Of a stretch of 64,000 nt of DNA, positions 11,545-24,939 are shown piece by piece. The stretch lies in NCBI GenBank assembly GCA_947179395.2, contig OX359296.1, positions 7,034,001-7,098,000 on the forward strand. The letters are read 5' to 3'. The notes below the pieces were generated by a model that was not told the DNA's origin, did not search any database, and saw only the letters and a list, made by a program, of their open reading frames with translations. Both the position numbers and the translations under genes were made by a program. Position 1 is the first letter of the stretch. Every line of letters starts with the position of its first letter. This DNA comes from Pulicaria dysenterica. Taxonomy: Eukaryota > Streptophyta > Magnoliopsida > Asterales > Asteraceae.

Positions 11545-12010
11545 GTAATTATGAAAAGGTTGGAAGATCTGGCCAAAGAAGGTTGTTTAGAGCACTCCAT
11601 CCATATAACATTCCTTTCGTCTTTGTTCTAAGCCCCCAATTGAACGACTTTAATTGAATCTCAAAAAACTGGTCCACTTTCTTATCTTTGAAGATGGTAT
11701 GATTTCTTCTAGATCAAATGGAGTACATATTAGTCCAAACAATGAATCCCATACATCATTTTGAGTTTTTGAGAACCAACTTACTTTCTTCAAGTTTATC
11801 ATGTGCTCTTTAAATAAAAAATTGTTGTTTCCAAGAACCCGTCATGAGAACACTTTAGTCCAAAGATATGCAACCAATTCACACTTCCAAAGATTGTTTT
11901 CTAAATCTTCAGTTTGGTGCTCACAACATGGACATAATAATGAATGAATGTCTAACCTCTTGTCCACTAAAGCTGAATGAACTAGAACCAATCTTGCAAG
12001 GCCATCCAAA
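11545..12010 (-). pseudogene. LINE (non-LTR retrotransposon) reverse-transcriptase tail with zf-RVT motif, decayed
   Basis: Conceptual minus-strand translation gives a zinc-binding stretch with CPCCEHQTEDLEN...WKCELVAYLW (about 11850-11990). In another frame it gives SRRNHTIFKDKKVD...SFNWGLR...GWSALNNL (about 11560-11760). These match the layout of the C-terminal zf-RVT region of plant LINE-type ORFs (CxxC...HLxxxC...LW, then WK-RN-xxF and W-x-R). Stops and frame changes break it. No reverse-transcriptase core, 5' end or poly-A tail is visible. Confidence 0.65.
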
Positions 12011-12620
12011 TAAAAACACGTATTTTTTTAACTAATCGAAACTATTTAGTTATAATACACCGATTATCCACCTCATTGCTCATGTACCTCGAACTTTTCA
12101 CTTGAACCAATCGAGCATTTCCATATAGTTTATGGTTTCTTGATAGTTTAACATCCTGCAAAAAAACCCATAAATTTAGCTCTTCCTTAATAATATTACC
12201 CTATACACTTCCACCACCCACAATTACTCTCAATTCTCTCAAAATCCTCTTATTGTCCCTATAATTACTCTTAATAACCTTATTGATAAAGAATTACTTT
12301 CCACTCTAAATCTTCACCACCACTTCAATAAAGATCTTTGTTAAGGGCATGAAGGCTATAATACTTAACCCCCCAACACATGACTTGCTAATACCGTATC
12401 CCATTCAACCCAAGCCATCAAATTAGACTCTAAACTTGACTGACCCAAAAGAAGGTTTTTCTCGCAGGTTCAGTTTTCTTTTAACACACACAATGGGGTA
12501 CAAAACATGAAAGAGATAAAGGGATAATAACATTTTATGGCTCCTTTTCTACCACGTAAATACCATTTTACACCAGGAAAAAAATTCAAAAAAGATAAAT
12601 AAATTACTTTTCTACCACCA
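12010..12620. other. No gene recognised
   Basis: AT-rich intergenic DNA between the LINE remnant and the CACTA end. No ORF of interest and no bounded repeat seen. Confidence 0.4.
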
Positions 12621-12771
12621 CTTCACTTGTCCTCGCCGAAAGTCCTGCCTGTCAGCTTCCGGTTCCCAAGGTCAAAAAGGTAAGTTTTTTTTTGTCATTT
12701 AGCGGCTTTTAGCGAGGACAATCTGTTGTCGCGGAAAGTAAGAATATCCAGCTGTGTTTTTTCTTGTAGTG
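12620..12771. mobile_element. Right end of a CACTA (En/Spm) element, remnant
   Basis: Ends in TTCTTGTAGTG at 12761-12771, the reverse complement of the CACTACAAGAA terminus typical of plant CACTA elements. Just before it are paired motifs (TGTCCTCGCCGAAAG at 12630 and AGCGAGGACAATC at 12711), as in CACTA subterminal regions. No matching left terminus was found upstream. Confidence 0.55.
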
Positions 12772-13579
12772 TAAGTTACCCAAAAACGTCTTTGTGAAAG
12801 TTAGTCGCCCGTTGATTGAAATGGATTGATGATGCTTCTAGTATTATAAGACAAAATGTCAAGAAAGGTAAAAAAAATATCGAAACTTGCTAACAAAAGT
12901 AATATACATTTTTTAAGCCAATTAAGAATGATGAAATTCAGTTTGTAACAAAAAAGTAGGGTAACATACTAACATATTTAGATCCAGGTTTGTGTTCAAG
13001 ACTCCACGTTCGTGAGTGGGTTCTTTCTCGCATCTATATTGTTATAGTTTGATTTCGTATGATGTGGTTGTCATGTCGGTAGAGGTAGTGATGTGTTGCA
13101 TGAGTTTCCACATATATTGTAAGATCACTTTTAATTCACTGATTAAATGACTAGTAGGTCATTTATATCACTATACTCTTATTACTTCTTTCGTAATCTA
13201 AAAAATTAGATAACTTTATTAACAAAATTTCACATTTATGTTAATTTTCTAAATAAATTTATGCAATGCATATGCTTACTACGTGAAACGTATACACCAT
13301 TTTATTTTGTTTTAAATTTTTAGTTTTTAATATCTTGAGTGGTTTATGACTTTTATGTTCAATCAACCGACCAACTTCTTTCAAGTTTATTGATTAAAAC
13401 AGTTTTATTTAATTGTTAAGCTAGGTTTATATTATGTTATTCAAAATATACAAAATAAGTTTATTTTTATGTTATTTTATTCAAATATAAAAATACCTCA
13501 TTATCTTCAAAAGTAAAAACGTTTGGTTGCTAAAATTTACTTTATTTTATTCCAAATGAGTCAAAGTATAGACAATAGT
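12772..13579. other. No gene recognised
   Basis: AT-rich non-coding DNA, no ORF above background and no bounded repeat seen. Confidence 0.4.
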
Positions 13580-13970
13580 TTTAAGGATTTAATATATACC
13601 TACATCGTTATATGTGTAATGCTATAGTGGAAAAGAGTTTTTATTATAACATGTCGCGCGCTTCAATGTAATAAAAAGTTTTCTTCAACAACCTGTCTTT
13701 TTTTATATTTTTCTTTTATTTGTATCAACTGTTTTATTAATTTTAAAAATAAAGTAAAAAAGACACTAAAATAAGATAAAAGATTTATATTTACGAAATA
13801 AAGAGGAGAGAACTTTATAAGATTCTAGAAAACATGTTGATGTGAGTGAAAAATTGTGTTTGTGCGCATATATATTTAAATGAATAAAAAGTTAAAGTAA
13901 ATTATGAGAGAGAGTTATTTGGTTATAGATTAAGTAAATTAGATTAATTTCAATAAAATGAAAAGTCAAG
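13580..13970 (+). repeat. Repeat family D, copy 3 (diverged)
   Basis: Shares with 17338-17797 the order of motifs GTAATGCTA..G, AACATGTCG, TTTGCATCAACT/TTTGTATCAACT, a run containing AAGACA and AGAGAGAA, TGTTGATGTG, and AATTGTGTTTGTG. It is the most diverged of the three copies; ends uncertain. Confidence 0.6.
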
Positions 13971-14604
13971 ATATTGTTTTGATTGAATTATTAGAACTTT
14001 TACGCCTTGTTTTCAAGTTTTTTAACAAAGGAAATGGAATTGAAAAAAAAGAAATGACTATGTTGTGTTCTTGAGTTGGAGGAAAAAAAGGAAAGGAAAG
14101 ATGAACCATTTCCTTCTAAATCATCTCATATTTGAAAGGATGTTTTTAAAAAAAATAGATCATCTTTCCCCCTTCCTTCCTCTCCCTTTTCATCTTTAAA
14201 AAAACTAAAGAACATACACTACTAAGTGTTTCCTTCCCTCTATTTCCTTCCAAAAAGGAACCCAATAACATAACGTAATAATTAATGAAAATAAAGAATA
14301 TTAAATGATAATTGAGAGGAATTAATGAAGTAATGAGCACAGTAAATAAATTGTAAGGACTAAACTAGTAAAAGAATAACTCTAAAAGGTTAAATTCATA
14401 AATTATGAAAAGGATGGGTTAAACTGAACATAAGCCGTATATGAAGGGGCAAAATAGCAAAAAAATAATAAATTCCAGGTTGGTTGCCAACTGTAACTGG
14501 TGACAGGACAAGTGGCATTACCCCACTTGAGCTGGCTAAAAGCCAAGTGTGTAAACTATTCCTGAAGACTGCAAGTATTTTAAAAAATAAATATTTTTTT
14601 AAAT

Positions 14605-15881
14605 GGGTTTAGTTTTAAAGAGTGTATCGAATTTGTCACTTTTTACTATTGTGTATACTCATCTTTCAAAACTACCATTTAGTGTACCCAACTTAACAAA
14701 ACTACCATTTTATGTATTGAAAAACTTGCTATATAAGTTGCAGGTAACTTTTGAATTTTTGATTTATTTGTAAATTCCACATCATATTCAAAACTTGCCA
14801 TGTCATTTTAATTTATATTTATAAGATGCCATGTCATTTTAATTTATTTTTACAAAAAAACATGAAGAAACCATAAAGAACACAAGAACTTATGAAACCC
14901 AGAAATCTGTTATGAACTCTGTTGAAGAACAATAATCAAAACACAAATCTCAGAAACGAAGAACAGAAACATGAATCTCGTTTCATAACACATAAATGAA
15001 GAAACCCTAAATCTCGTATGAACACAGATGAAACCAAAAACAAACCCTATATCTGTCGTATGAACAGATCTGTCGAACAAGATGCACACAGACGATCTAG
15101 ATCTCGTTACATAACACATAAATGAAGAAACCCTAAATCTCGTATGAACACAGATGTAACCAACAACAAACCCTAGATCTGTCGATTGAACAGATTTGTC
15201 GAACAAGATGAACACTGATGAAACCCAAATCGCCCAAACCCTAACCCGAACCTAATCGCCCAAACCCAAATCGCCCAAACCCTAACCTTATCTGTTGATG
15301 ATGAAGCAGATCAGCGCCATTCAAAAACATTTGATCGATGATATTATAGGTTCTCTGTTGAATCGAGCAAGAACCTTAAAGGTTTCCCTGTTGAATCGAA
15401 CAAGAACCCTAATCTCTTTCGAAACATGAATCTGTCAAAGCATTATATCGAAGCATTATCCCTGATGAATCGAACTTATAAAAGCCTCAATTTGGACATA
15501 TAAAAGCCTCAAACATTATCCCTGTTGAATCGAAACATATTGAAAGCCTCGATTTGGAACCCTCTCACATGAAAATCTCGCATATTAGCCTCGATTTGAA
15601 ACCCCTGTTTGAAATCGACCAGATGCATAAAGTTATTAATTATTATTATTATTATTATTTAACTATTTAATTATTTTTAGATAAGAAAATTACATGTCAG
15701 CATTTAAGTTTCATGCCACCTCAGCTTTTACCTGTTACACATAAGCAACCAACAGGTAACAAGTTGCACAATACTATTTGGTAAACATAATATGTTTGAT
15801 ACACTAAATGGTAGTTTTGAAAAATGGGTATATACAATAGCAAAAAATGTCAAGTTTGATACACTTTTTGATACTAAACCC
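14605..15881. mobile_element. Mutator-like (MULE) element, non-autonomous, with 9-bp target-site duplication
   Basis: Long terminal inverted repeats of roughly 80 bp or more: GGGTTTAGTTTTAAAGAGTG on the left and its imperfect inverse, ending TACTAAACCC, on the right. Flanked by identical 9-bp TTTTTAAAT at 14596-14604 and 15882-15890; long inverted repeats plus a 9-bp duplication are the MULE signature. Inside there is no transposase, but a tandem duplication (14973-15215) and many AACCCTAAATC-type motifs. It would need a transposase from elsewhere. Confidence 0.9.
14973..15215. repeat. Tandem duplication, about 126-bp unit, inside the MULE
   Basis: Two copies of a unit beginning near ATCTCGTTTCATAACACAT / ATCTCGTTACATAACACAT and including GAAGAAACCCTAAATCTCG and TGTCGAACAAGATG. 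They create the repeated open frame on the minus strand (14910-15215), which is a by-product and not a gene. Confidence 0.85.
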
Positions 15882-15891
15882 TTTTTAAATC

Positions 15892-16195
15892 TAAAAAAGC
15901 AACAATTTTTGTTTTCTACTTTTATATATATTATGTTTTGAGATTTTTTGCGTAATCGATCTTAATAGCCTTTCATCAACCAGTTTTATGATTGATATAA
16001 AAAGGGTAAATTTGGTAACTTGTTATAAAATATTATAAGTAAGGATTTGATTATGGACCTTTTTCACACTAATTAATTATTTTTTTCTCGAAAAAATGAA
16101 TGCAATATATTATATATTATATATAATATACATTTAGGAGAAAAAATCTTTGTCATTTAGTATTTTATTTTTTTATCTTTTAGTATCTTTTTTAT
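15892..16195. other. No gene recognised
   Basis: AT-rich linker between the MULE and the trinucleotide arrays. Confidence 0.4.
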
Positions 16196-16197
16196 CA

Positions 16198-16198
<1 letters not shown>

Positions 16199-16257
<59 letters not shown>

Positions 16258-16589
16258 GAGGGGTGATATATCCTCCTGCTTCATCCTTATTCATCATCCT
16301 ACTTATCTTTCTACTCATAAGATCAATACATATGTCAAAATCAATTGAGGATGTAAAAAGAGAATTAGTGGAATTCAAATATAATCATTTGGTGTTTAAG
16401 AGGATAAAGTAGAAGGAAAAATAAGAGGATATATCATTTTTCTTCTTATTATTATTAAAAAAAATTATTATTATTAAAACTACTACTACTACTACTATTA
16501 TTATTATTATTATTATTATTACTATTATTATTATTATTATTACGTTATTGCTTACTAATAACCACTTCGAGAAAAACCTCCTTAAAAAG

Positions 16590-16658
<69 letters not shown>

Positions 16659-16879
16659 ATTGCTATATTATTATAATAATTACTATTAATATAATAATAA
16701 TAATAATAATAATAATTATTATTATTATTATTATGATATAATATTTCATTACTATTATTATTATTTCTATTATTATTGTTGTTATAATAATAATAATAAT
16801 AAATATTATTATTATTATTATTACTATTATTAATAATATTAATAATTATTATCAGTATTATTATTATTATTATTATTAC

Positions 16880-16933
<54 letters not shown>

Positions 16934-16940
16934 TACTACT
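16199..16940. repeat. Cluster of (ATT)n / (TTA)n microsatellites with embedded (TA)n
   Basis: ATT-type arrays at about 16199-16256, 16440-16560 and 16680-16940, with ACT/AGT variants, and a (TA)n tract at 16592-16654. The arrays change strand (ATT versus AAT), so single strands could pair with each other. No coding potential. Confidence 0.9.
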
Positions 16941-17337
16941 ATTAATAGTAGTATTAGTAATAGTAGTAGTAAATAGACATATATTTTCTACTTCATCTCT
17001 TATTCTCAAAACTTATCAAATTAGGTTAATAACATCCGCCGCAACGCGGTGGTTTATAATACCTTGTTCATAACAAATGGCAAAAGAAAGACTCAAGCAT
17101 GTGTCTCCGAACAAATTGAGAATTGTGTAAGGCCTGAGAAACCAAACGAAGGAAGCACCATATCGGGTTAACAAAATTTTAAGTTAGAAAACAATTAATT
17201 TGTCTAAAAAATGTATTGAAAGATATTAGATCTATAATAAAGTCAAACTGAGAGGGAGAGAATGACTAAGTTATATAATAAAGATGGATTCCTGCTAAAT
17301 CTTTTTAATTCGTCCCTTCTACTCACTAGAAGATGAC

Positions 17338-17797
17338 AAACATTGTACTCGCGTAATGCTACGGTGACGAATAGTTTCTGTTTTGCAACATGTCGTTTTA
17401 AAAAAATTTATGATATGTTATTCGCACGATTGAATGACATGAATTTTTTTTCAAAAACATATCCATTTTTTCAAGTTTTTTATTTTATTTGCATCAACTA
17501 TTTTATTAATTTTTAAAATAAATTCTAAAAGACATTAAAGATAAGAAAAAAGATTTACAGTTATCAAAATAAGAAGAGAGAAGTTAAAAAAGTTTCAGAA
17601 ATTTTGTTGATGTGGGTAGATAATTGTGTTTGTGTGTGAGAGTATGTTATTGGTAGAGTATATTTTAATTAAATAAAAAGGCAAAATAATTATGAGAGAA
17701 TGCAATTTTTAAGAATGTTCTTTTGATTGAATTTTAAGAAATCTTGCATAAATTAAATAGGAAAAAGAATATTAAATGGTTTATATAGTAGTATAGA
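17338..17797 (+). repeat. Repeat family D, copy 2
   Basis: Begins near CATTGTACTCGCGTAATGCTACGG and ends near TTATATAGTAGTATAG. Clear relative of 55824-56365, which starts CATTGTACCCGCGCAATGCTGCGG and ends TTATATAGTAGTATA. No ORF. Transposon class not established. Confidence 0.7.
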
Positions 17798-17964
17798 TGT
17801 GTAGAATCCACTAATTCTTTTTCTTCACCTTCTCCATTGATTTTGCCTTTTTTTTCTTAATTTTGAGAGTAGAAAGATGAGTAAGAATACAAAGTAAGAG
17901 GATATCGAGTTTCTCATTAAAAATATCATGAAACAATAATATTTGATTTGTTGGTATATATATC

Positions 17965-18661
<697 letters not shown>

Positions 18662-19238
18662 CTATTTCAAACAAGATCACTCTTCCCATATTTTTCTAAA
18701 AAAAAAATTAACATGAAAATTTTGTTTGCATTTGGGCAACATGTAGTGTTCTGTACGGATTTTGCATTTTGCATTTAAGTTTGAATGAACCCAGCTCAAA
18801 ATGCAAACTACGGATTTTGCATTTTACATTTAGGTTTGAATGAACCCAGCATCTACGAATTTTGCATTTTGGGCTTGAATGAACCCAGATCAAAATGCAA
18901 ACTACGGATTTTGCATTTTGGGTTTGAATGAACGCAGCTCAAAATGCAAACTTTGCATTTAAAAAAAAATTCTGAAATATATCAAGTCCGGTCTTGTTTG
19001 AAAGAGGACGAAAAACTTAATATAACGGTATAATTTTTTTGTTAATCTTCTTAAAAACGAAAGAGTTATGATCATTTAACGTAATTGGGGGTATTTTTTT
19101 TCAATATGATGGGTCGCTGGAGCTGTGAGGCGAGATATATAATTTTTCAATTTTCCTTTTTTGCCCCTAAACTTTGTGCCACGTGTCATTACTAGAGAAA
19201 GTTGATTCTATATTTAAGGGAGGTTCTTTATATAACCT

Positions 19239-19243
<5 letters not shown>
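18662..19243 (+). repeat. Repeat family C, copy 2 (left end diverged)
   Basis: Matches 57620-58117: CAAGA(T/C)CACTCTT(C/G)CCATATTTTTC, poly-A, GCATTTTG-rich minisatellite, ATATCAAGTC(C/T)GG, GAAAGAGGACGAA(A/G)AACT, CACGTGTCAT, and the right end ACCTTACCCT running into (TA)n. No ORF. Confidence 0.75.
18754..18955. repeat. Minisatellite, ~50-bp unit, four imperfect copies
   Basis: Units share TACGGATTTTGCATTTTG, then TTGAATGAACCCAG and CTCAAAATGCAAAC. They lie inside repeat C; the sister copy at 57 kb has a related but shorter GCATTTT-rich tract. Confidence 0.85.
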
Positions 19244-19315
<72 letters not shown>

Positions 19316-19323
19316 ATATATAT
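19244..19323. repeat. (TA)n microsatellite between repeats C and B
   Basis: About 80 bp of TA with one ATATTATA interruption. Repeat C ends and repeat B starts directly at its two edges. Confidence 0.95.
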
Positions 19324-20486
19324 AGAATCAGGATCAAATAAAAAGAGTTTTAAGGTAAAAAGGGTTGGAAGGAATCTGGGAGTGACACGTGTCTTTTTAA
19401 ATCAAAATCCGGTTAGGGGCAATTGAGACATTTTACACTTGCTCTCTCTCTCCTCCCTTGATATACGGTCCCTTCATCCACGTTCACATTAACGCCTGAG
19501 ATCTCCCTTTTACATCTCGCCTCACGAAAACCCCCACTCCCGAAACCCTATCGCCGCCCTGCTTTCCTCGCCGCCCGCTGCTCTCGAAAACCCAGACGTC
19601 CGCCACCCACCACACCTGCGCCCCATATACAAGTTTAAGAACCTTCGCTGCCCATTCGTTCGTCTCCCTCCCCAGCGCACAGACAATCGATGAGGAGGTT
19701 TGCTTCTCGCCGCCGCCTAGGTCTCGATTTGCTTCTTGCCGCCGCCTCCCCACCGCATACAGAGCAACGGCCTAGGGTTTCGGTTATCGTCGACCTCCAC
19801 AAAGCAAACCGTCCTCTCAAGCATCTGATTTCTTTCATCGACATGATGCGTTGTGAAGTCGCCATTCTTCCCGTGCCCTAAGCTACCCTGTGAAGACGTT
19901 GTCGCCATTTTTGATTTGTGCATCTGGTATGTACATGGGCTGTTGATTTGTGCATCTGAAACTGGTTTGAGGCCCGATTGTTCATCTGAAACTGGTTTGA
20001 AGCCTGATTGTTCATCTGGAACTCGTTCTGAATATGAATCACGGTTTTATATATGTGATCAGTTGTATGTTTATACATCGATTTTTTGTATATATTTATC
20101 TAGATTTCGGGTTTGTGCATCGACTGTATGTTTATACATCGATTTACAGTGGCCTGAGATTTACTCGTGCATCTATGTATATGTTTATCATCGATTCAAG
20201 AGTGGTTCTAAAATTATATTGAAGACTGATTTTTGTGCATCTGTGCATCTGTTGATCATGGTTTGAAGCTCGATTGTTATTCTGGAACTAGTCATTGGCG
20301 TTGATTGTTGTTTACAGAATTGTAGGGGATGGTAAACAAATGACTATTATACCCTTTGTGTAATTTTTTTTAATTAAAAAAAAAGAAAAAAACCAATTTT
20401 ATAGGAGCGATTACAGGAAAAATGAATGGCTGAGATTTCTCCTTACTCTTTGTACCTTAATTCTCTTTTTACAGTATCCCTACCCT
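19324..20486 (+). repeat. Repeat family B, copy 1 (TA-seated, about 1.16 kb)
   Basis: Left end AGAATCAGGATCAAATAAAAAG, right end TTCTCTTTTTACAGTATCCCTACCCT, both abutting TA arrays. The inverse copy is at 56387-57385. The inside is GC-richer (19480-19860) and has repeated TGTTCATCTGAAACTGG and GTTTATACATCGATTT blocks. The open frames inside (for example 19853-20266) have no motif I recognise. Possibly a non-autonomous DNA element carrying captured sequence. Confidence 0.7.
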
Positions 20487-21251
20487 ATATATATATATAT
20501 ATATATTACTTCTCCTATATATACACACTTTCACCATTTAAAATTTTTACACCATTCTTTTATCCTTCTTCATCTTTTCAACTTTTAATATCTTTTTAAA
20601 ATTATGGACAAGGGGAAACAACATCAAGGTTTCAAAAAACGTCGTACGTCAAAAACGCAAGGCACGAACTCGCAACCCTCTCCTCCCGAAAATATGTTCA
20701 TGTTTTCATCTCCACCGTCAACTTACCAACACTACTAGAATTTGCGACAAGATTTCCGACGGATTTTGTCCGTCGGAAAAAACCTCGTCGGAAAAGTAAT
20801 TTGCGACAAGATTTCCGACGGAATGTTATATTTCCGACGAATATTTCCGTCGGAAATTATAGTTTACATGGGCATTTAAAGCCATAATTTCCGAGGGATT
20901 TCCGAGGAACTTCCGACGCCTTACGAATGGATTTTCAACAAATTTCTGACGGATTTTTTACGAATCAACAACGATTTCCAACGAAGTACCAACATATTTC
21001 CAACAAACTTTCGTTCGATTTATGACAAAGTTATGACAAATTTCTAACGGATTTCCGACAATTTTCCAACATAATTCCGATGGATTTGCAACTATATTCT
21101 AACGAATTTGTGTCGGATTTTCGACGAACTTCCAACAAATTTACAACGAAATTTCGGACAATTCCTATTAAATTTCCAGTAAATTTTCCGAAAAATATAT
21201 AAAAACGAGTAATAAATATTGTATTTTGACAACAACAAATACACAATTATA

Positions 21252-21253
<2 letters not shown>

Positions 21254-21305
<52 letters not shown>
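21254..21305. repeat. (TA)n microsatellite, left edge of repeat A copy 1
   Basis: Pure TA tract inside the CACTA element, ending at the repeat A terminus. Confidence 0.95.
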
Positions 21306-21310
<5 letters not shown>

Positions 21311-21534
21311 GAAGTTTCATCGAGAACCATTTTTATTGCGAGAACCGCGAGAACCAATCTAAGCCGTCTAATTCCCCCTCTTTCAATGTCATTGCCCACC
21401 CATGAATTCCTCACATACGCCCTGCCACACTCGATCCCCCCACGCTCTCCATCCATGAATTCCACTTATCAAATCAACGGCTAAGATTGGTTCTCGCGGT
21501 TCTCGCATTTTTATCGGTTCTCAATGGAACCCTC

Positions 21535-21539
<5 letters not shown>
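21306..21539 (-). repeat. Repeat family A, copy 1 (TA-seated MITE)
   Basis: About 234 bp with long inverted ends containing GCGAGAACCGCGAGAACC and ending GAACCCTCCCCT. Flanked on both sides by TA arrays. Nearly identical to the inverse of the copy at 62824-63057 (three differences counted by eye). Confidence 0.9.

Positions 21540-21590
<51 letters not shown>
21540..21590. repeat. (TA)n microsatellite, right edge of repeat A copy 1
   Basis: Pure TA tract directly after GAACCCTCCCCT. Confidence 0.95.
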
Positions 21591-21592
<2 letters not shown>

Positions 21593-24550
21593 ACAACTAT
21601 AAACAATTACCAAACATCAAAATTCGATAAAAAATTCAAAATTTTCAATATCCAAATAATCCAAAAAACATTAACTTAATTTGCTTACAATCATTTAAGT
21701 ATGCAAATATGTTTTGTTTAAATAACCAAGATCGATAGTAACTAGTTGGGAGGTGGGGAAACCTATCATTCAAAATCATCAAAATATCATCCTTCTGTTG
21801 ATTTGTTTGCTTAGTTTGTCTTCTAATCTAGTCACCGGTTCTTGAGCATCATCCAACCTTTGTATCTACATAGTTAAACACATACAAATTAGTAACAATC
21901 ATGACTAACTTTTAGTACATATCAAATCTTTACAAGTTACATATATCATAGTGAGTTTATAGAGTCATTATAAACTTATATCACGTTATATGTGAATACG
22001 AAAATAAATATGTACACGCTATATCTTATATTTCATAGAAAGAAAAAAATTAAGTTTAATAATTTATAACCTTATTGTTGTTTTTCAATGTATTGTGGAA
22101 CATGGATTTTAGCAAATACTTAGCTTCAACAAATGCTTCTGGACAACAAATCAAACGATGATGTAAGACAGTTTCCATGGTCCAGTAATACAAACAAATC
22201 AAAGTTCATACTTTCAACTGTTTCATCTGTACGAAACAACACAATATGTGGAAATTTCCAGTACATTTGAAAAACATTACAATTTTCTGTAAATCCAAAG
22301 CGACAAGTATGACAATAAGCAATAGGTGGAAATACTAGATTCTATTGACTATATTTGTAAAAGCATGACATAGGTCAATAACTTGATCATCCTTTGTTTG
22401 TTGAACAAAACTAAACTGAGACAACAATTAGGGAGGTTATATGCGTTTGTATATATATATATATATATATACACTTATGCACCTTTCAACTCCTACCATT
22501 TGACCCCTTTCCTTGCTAACATTTTTATTTTAACTGTTTAATCTGCTATCAATAAAATACAATCCAAACTAACCTGTTTTATTGCGGTTGGGTTAAAATG
22601 CCCACCTCTAGACTTGAGGGTTAGTTTTAAGATGAATTGCTGGATTTCCAATAAGATATATATTTAATGGATGGTAAATATATCTTTATTTACAAAAACG
22701 ACAATTACAGAAGTTATTTGATAGCATTAAAATTAATGAAAACCTAAAGAATTAGGATATAGAGAAATGTACCATGTCAGGCTTGAACATCTACTCTCAA
22801 GCACCATAAAGAGACTCTTATGCAGTCCCAGCCACCACAAAATCTTTTGCAAGCTCTCTATGCTACATTAAAAAAAAAGAGAAAATTAGAGCCAGTCTCA
22901 CATGCTTCTTAATTTTTTATGCAAAACACATTATCAGATTCTTATGCCAAAGTAGACTCAGATATGCATCGTCACATTTAAATATATAATATAACCACAT
23001 TTTCAGTTCCGCATATAGTCAAACCTGAGACAAACTTCAATTTGCATATAAACTTGTGCCAAAGTAGGAATCAACATCTCATCAGCAAGTAATTGCAGAA
23101 AAATGAACTTTTGGACAATGCAGAGTTAAGAGAAATAACATACTGATAGTTGAAAATCTATGACATACTGCAGAAAAATGAACTTCTGATCCTAATTAGA
23201 ACCTTGGCTTCCGATTTCAGCATCCAACACTAAACCAAGACCTTGTACAGTAAAGCAAAACCTAATGTCAACCATAAACGAATATTAAACACATTTTAGC
23301 AAACAATAATCAATTACAACTAGATTCAAAGGATAATCAATTACATCGAGATTCAAAGGATTTTAGGCAACCTTGGTAATCAATCGGCTTCGTGGGTCAA
23401 GGTTGTAGTCGCCTGTAAGACAAACTATAATCTTGGAATCGTGGGTTCAGGCACAGCGAGATACAAAAGATTAGAGGCTACCTTGCGTCGTTACTCGTTG
23501 TGGTGGTCGGTGGTCAACAATCAATCGATAGTCGTTACTCACTGTGGCGGTCGGCGCTGCGGTCGGCGTCGTGACGGTCGGCGGGAGCAGTTAACAAGAA
23601 ACGATGGATTTGGCGTCTAAGTATTTAGGTTACGGTAAAATGGAATGAGGGCAATTGGAGGAAATTTGGGGGAAATAGGGAATGGAAAGGAAGCGGGATG
23701 CGTTCAAAAAAAAAGAAAAGGAAGCGGGAAATTTTTGGGGGAAATAGGGAAGAATGAAAAGGAAGCGGGAAAGGAAAAAAGAAAAATTATATTAATTTTT
23801 TTTATTTTTTAATAAAGAATATACATATGTTAATAATTTTTGTAAAATTCTTTTACACAAATTTTTTATGAAAGTTATTAAAGTGTCGGTGATATCTTCC
23901 TTGCTCTTTCTCTTTTACGACTTTTGATTAAGAAACCACTGTATTAGCATAGAATCTTCTGCATATCAGCCCTATAAGTTTATAGTCATTGAGGTATGAG
24001 TTGTTTGACCAAAGATGATGTACTTAGGCACATGGTGTACTTAGGTATATGTGCTTGTACACTGGAGTGGTGTTTGACCAAAGATGATGAGATAAAAACG
24101 CATAACACAACGATGGTGGAAGGAGGGTCTAACAACTTGTTGGTAAAAATCTGTTGGTATTGGTAACTTTTCTAGTAGTGTATAAAATGGTCGATTATGT
24201 CATAATCATAGTTCAGTTATGTCAAGGATGATATATATTAGTCAACCTGCTTGTATGTGCTTACACACGTTTAATAACAATTAAAATTGGTCATTCGTAA
24301 TAAAACTTTGTTGAAGTAAGGTAAGCCTAAGCTCTCATAATCAAGGACTTGCAATCATAGTCGGTTAAAGAAACTCTAATCAATAAGTTAGTCAATCATA
24401 GTATAATGTGGTAATCTAGGGTCAATCGAAATCATACTTAACCGAATCTGGTTAAAAGATGTTGATCATTGTGAGCTACTAGGTCAGCTACCATAGCTTG
24501 AAGGTGGTGGTGGTCTTAATTATACGGATGGTCTTATAAATAAAAATGGG
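21591..24550. other. Interior of the CACTA element, no gene recognised
   Basis: AT-rich DNA with a GC-richer stretch at 23390-23600 containing GGTCGGCG motifs. No transposase, RNase or host domain seen in any frame. Possibly captured non-coding or decayed sequence. Confidence 0.4.
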
Positions 24551-24939
24551 GTGTTACACACATATACACACTTTGAATTTCATCGGAAATCCGTCACCAC
24601 CATTTAATATTTTCCAATGAATCAATATTGATCGAAAATCCGTTGTTATATACTTACCTAGTCCGTGAGAAAGATGTTATAAGTTTCAACGAATTTCCTA
24701 CATATCTCAATTTACCCGAAATATGTCGGAAATCCATCGTCATAAAGGAACTCCAACCTCGAAATTTCGTTGAAATCCGTCCGAAAAAGCCTTTTTCCTA
24801 TAACCAATAGTAGGTTATTGCCGACAGACTTGTTAATCCAACAACATCGTTGATCTACTAACTGTGTTATGTTGTTGTTCACGTGTTTATTGTTAAAAAA
24901 AATTGGGGTGTTACAACTTAGAAATCCGTCGATATATAC

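Noticed and set aside
14910..15215. 101-residue frame with internal repeats
   Set aside because: Produced by the tandem duplication inside the MULE; no homology recognised.
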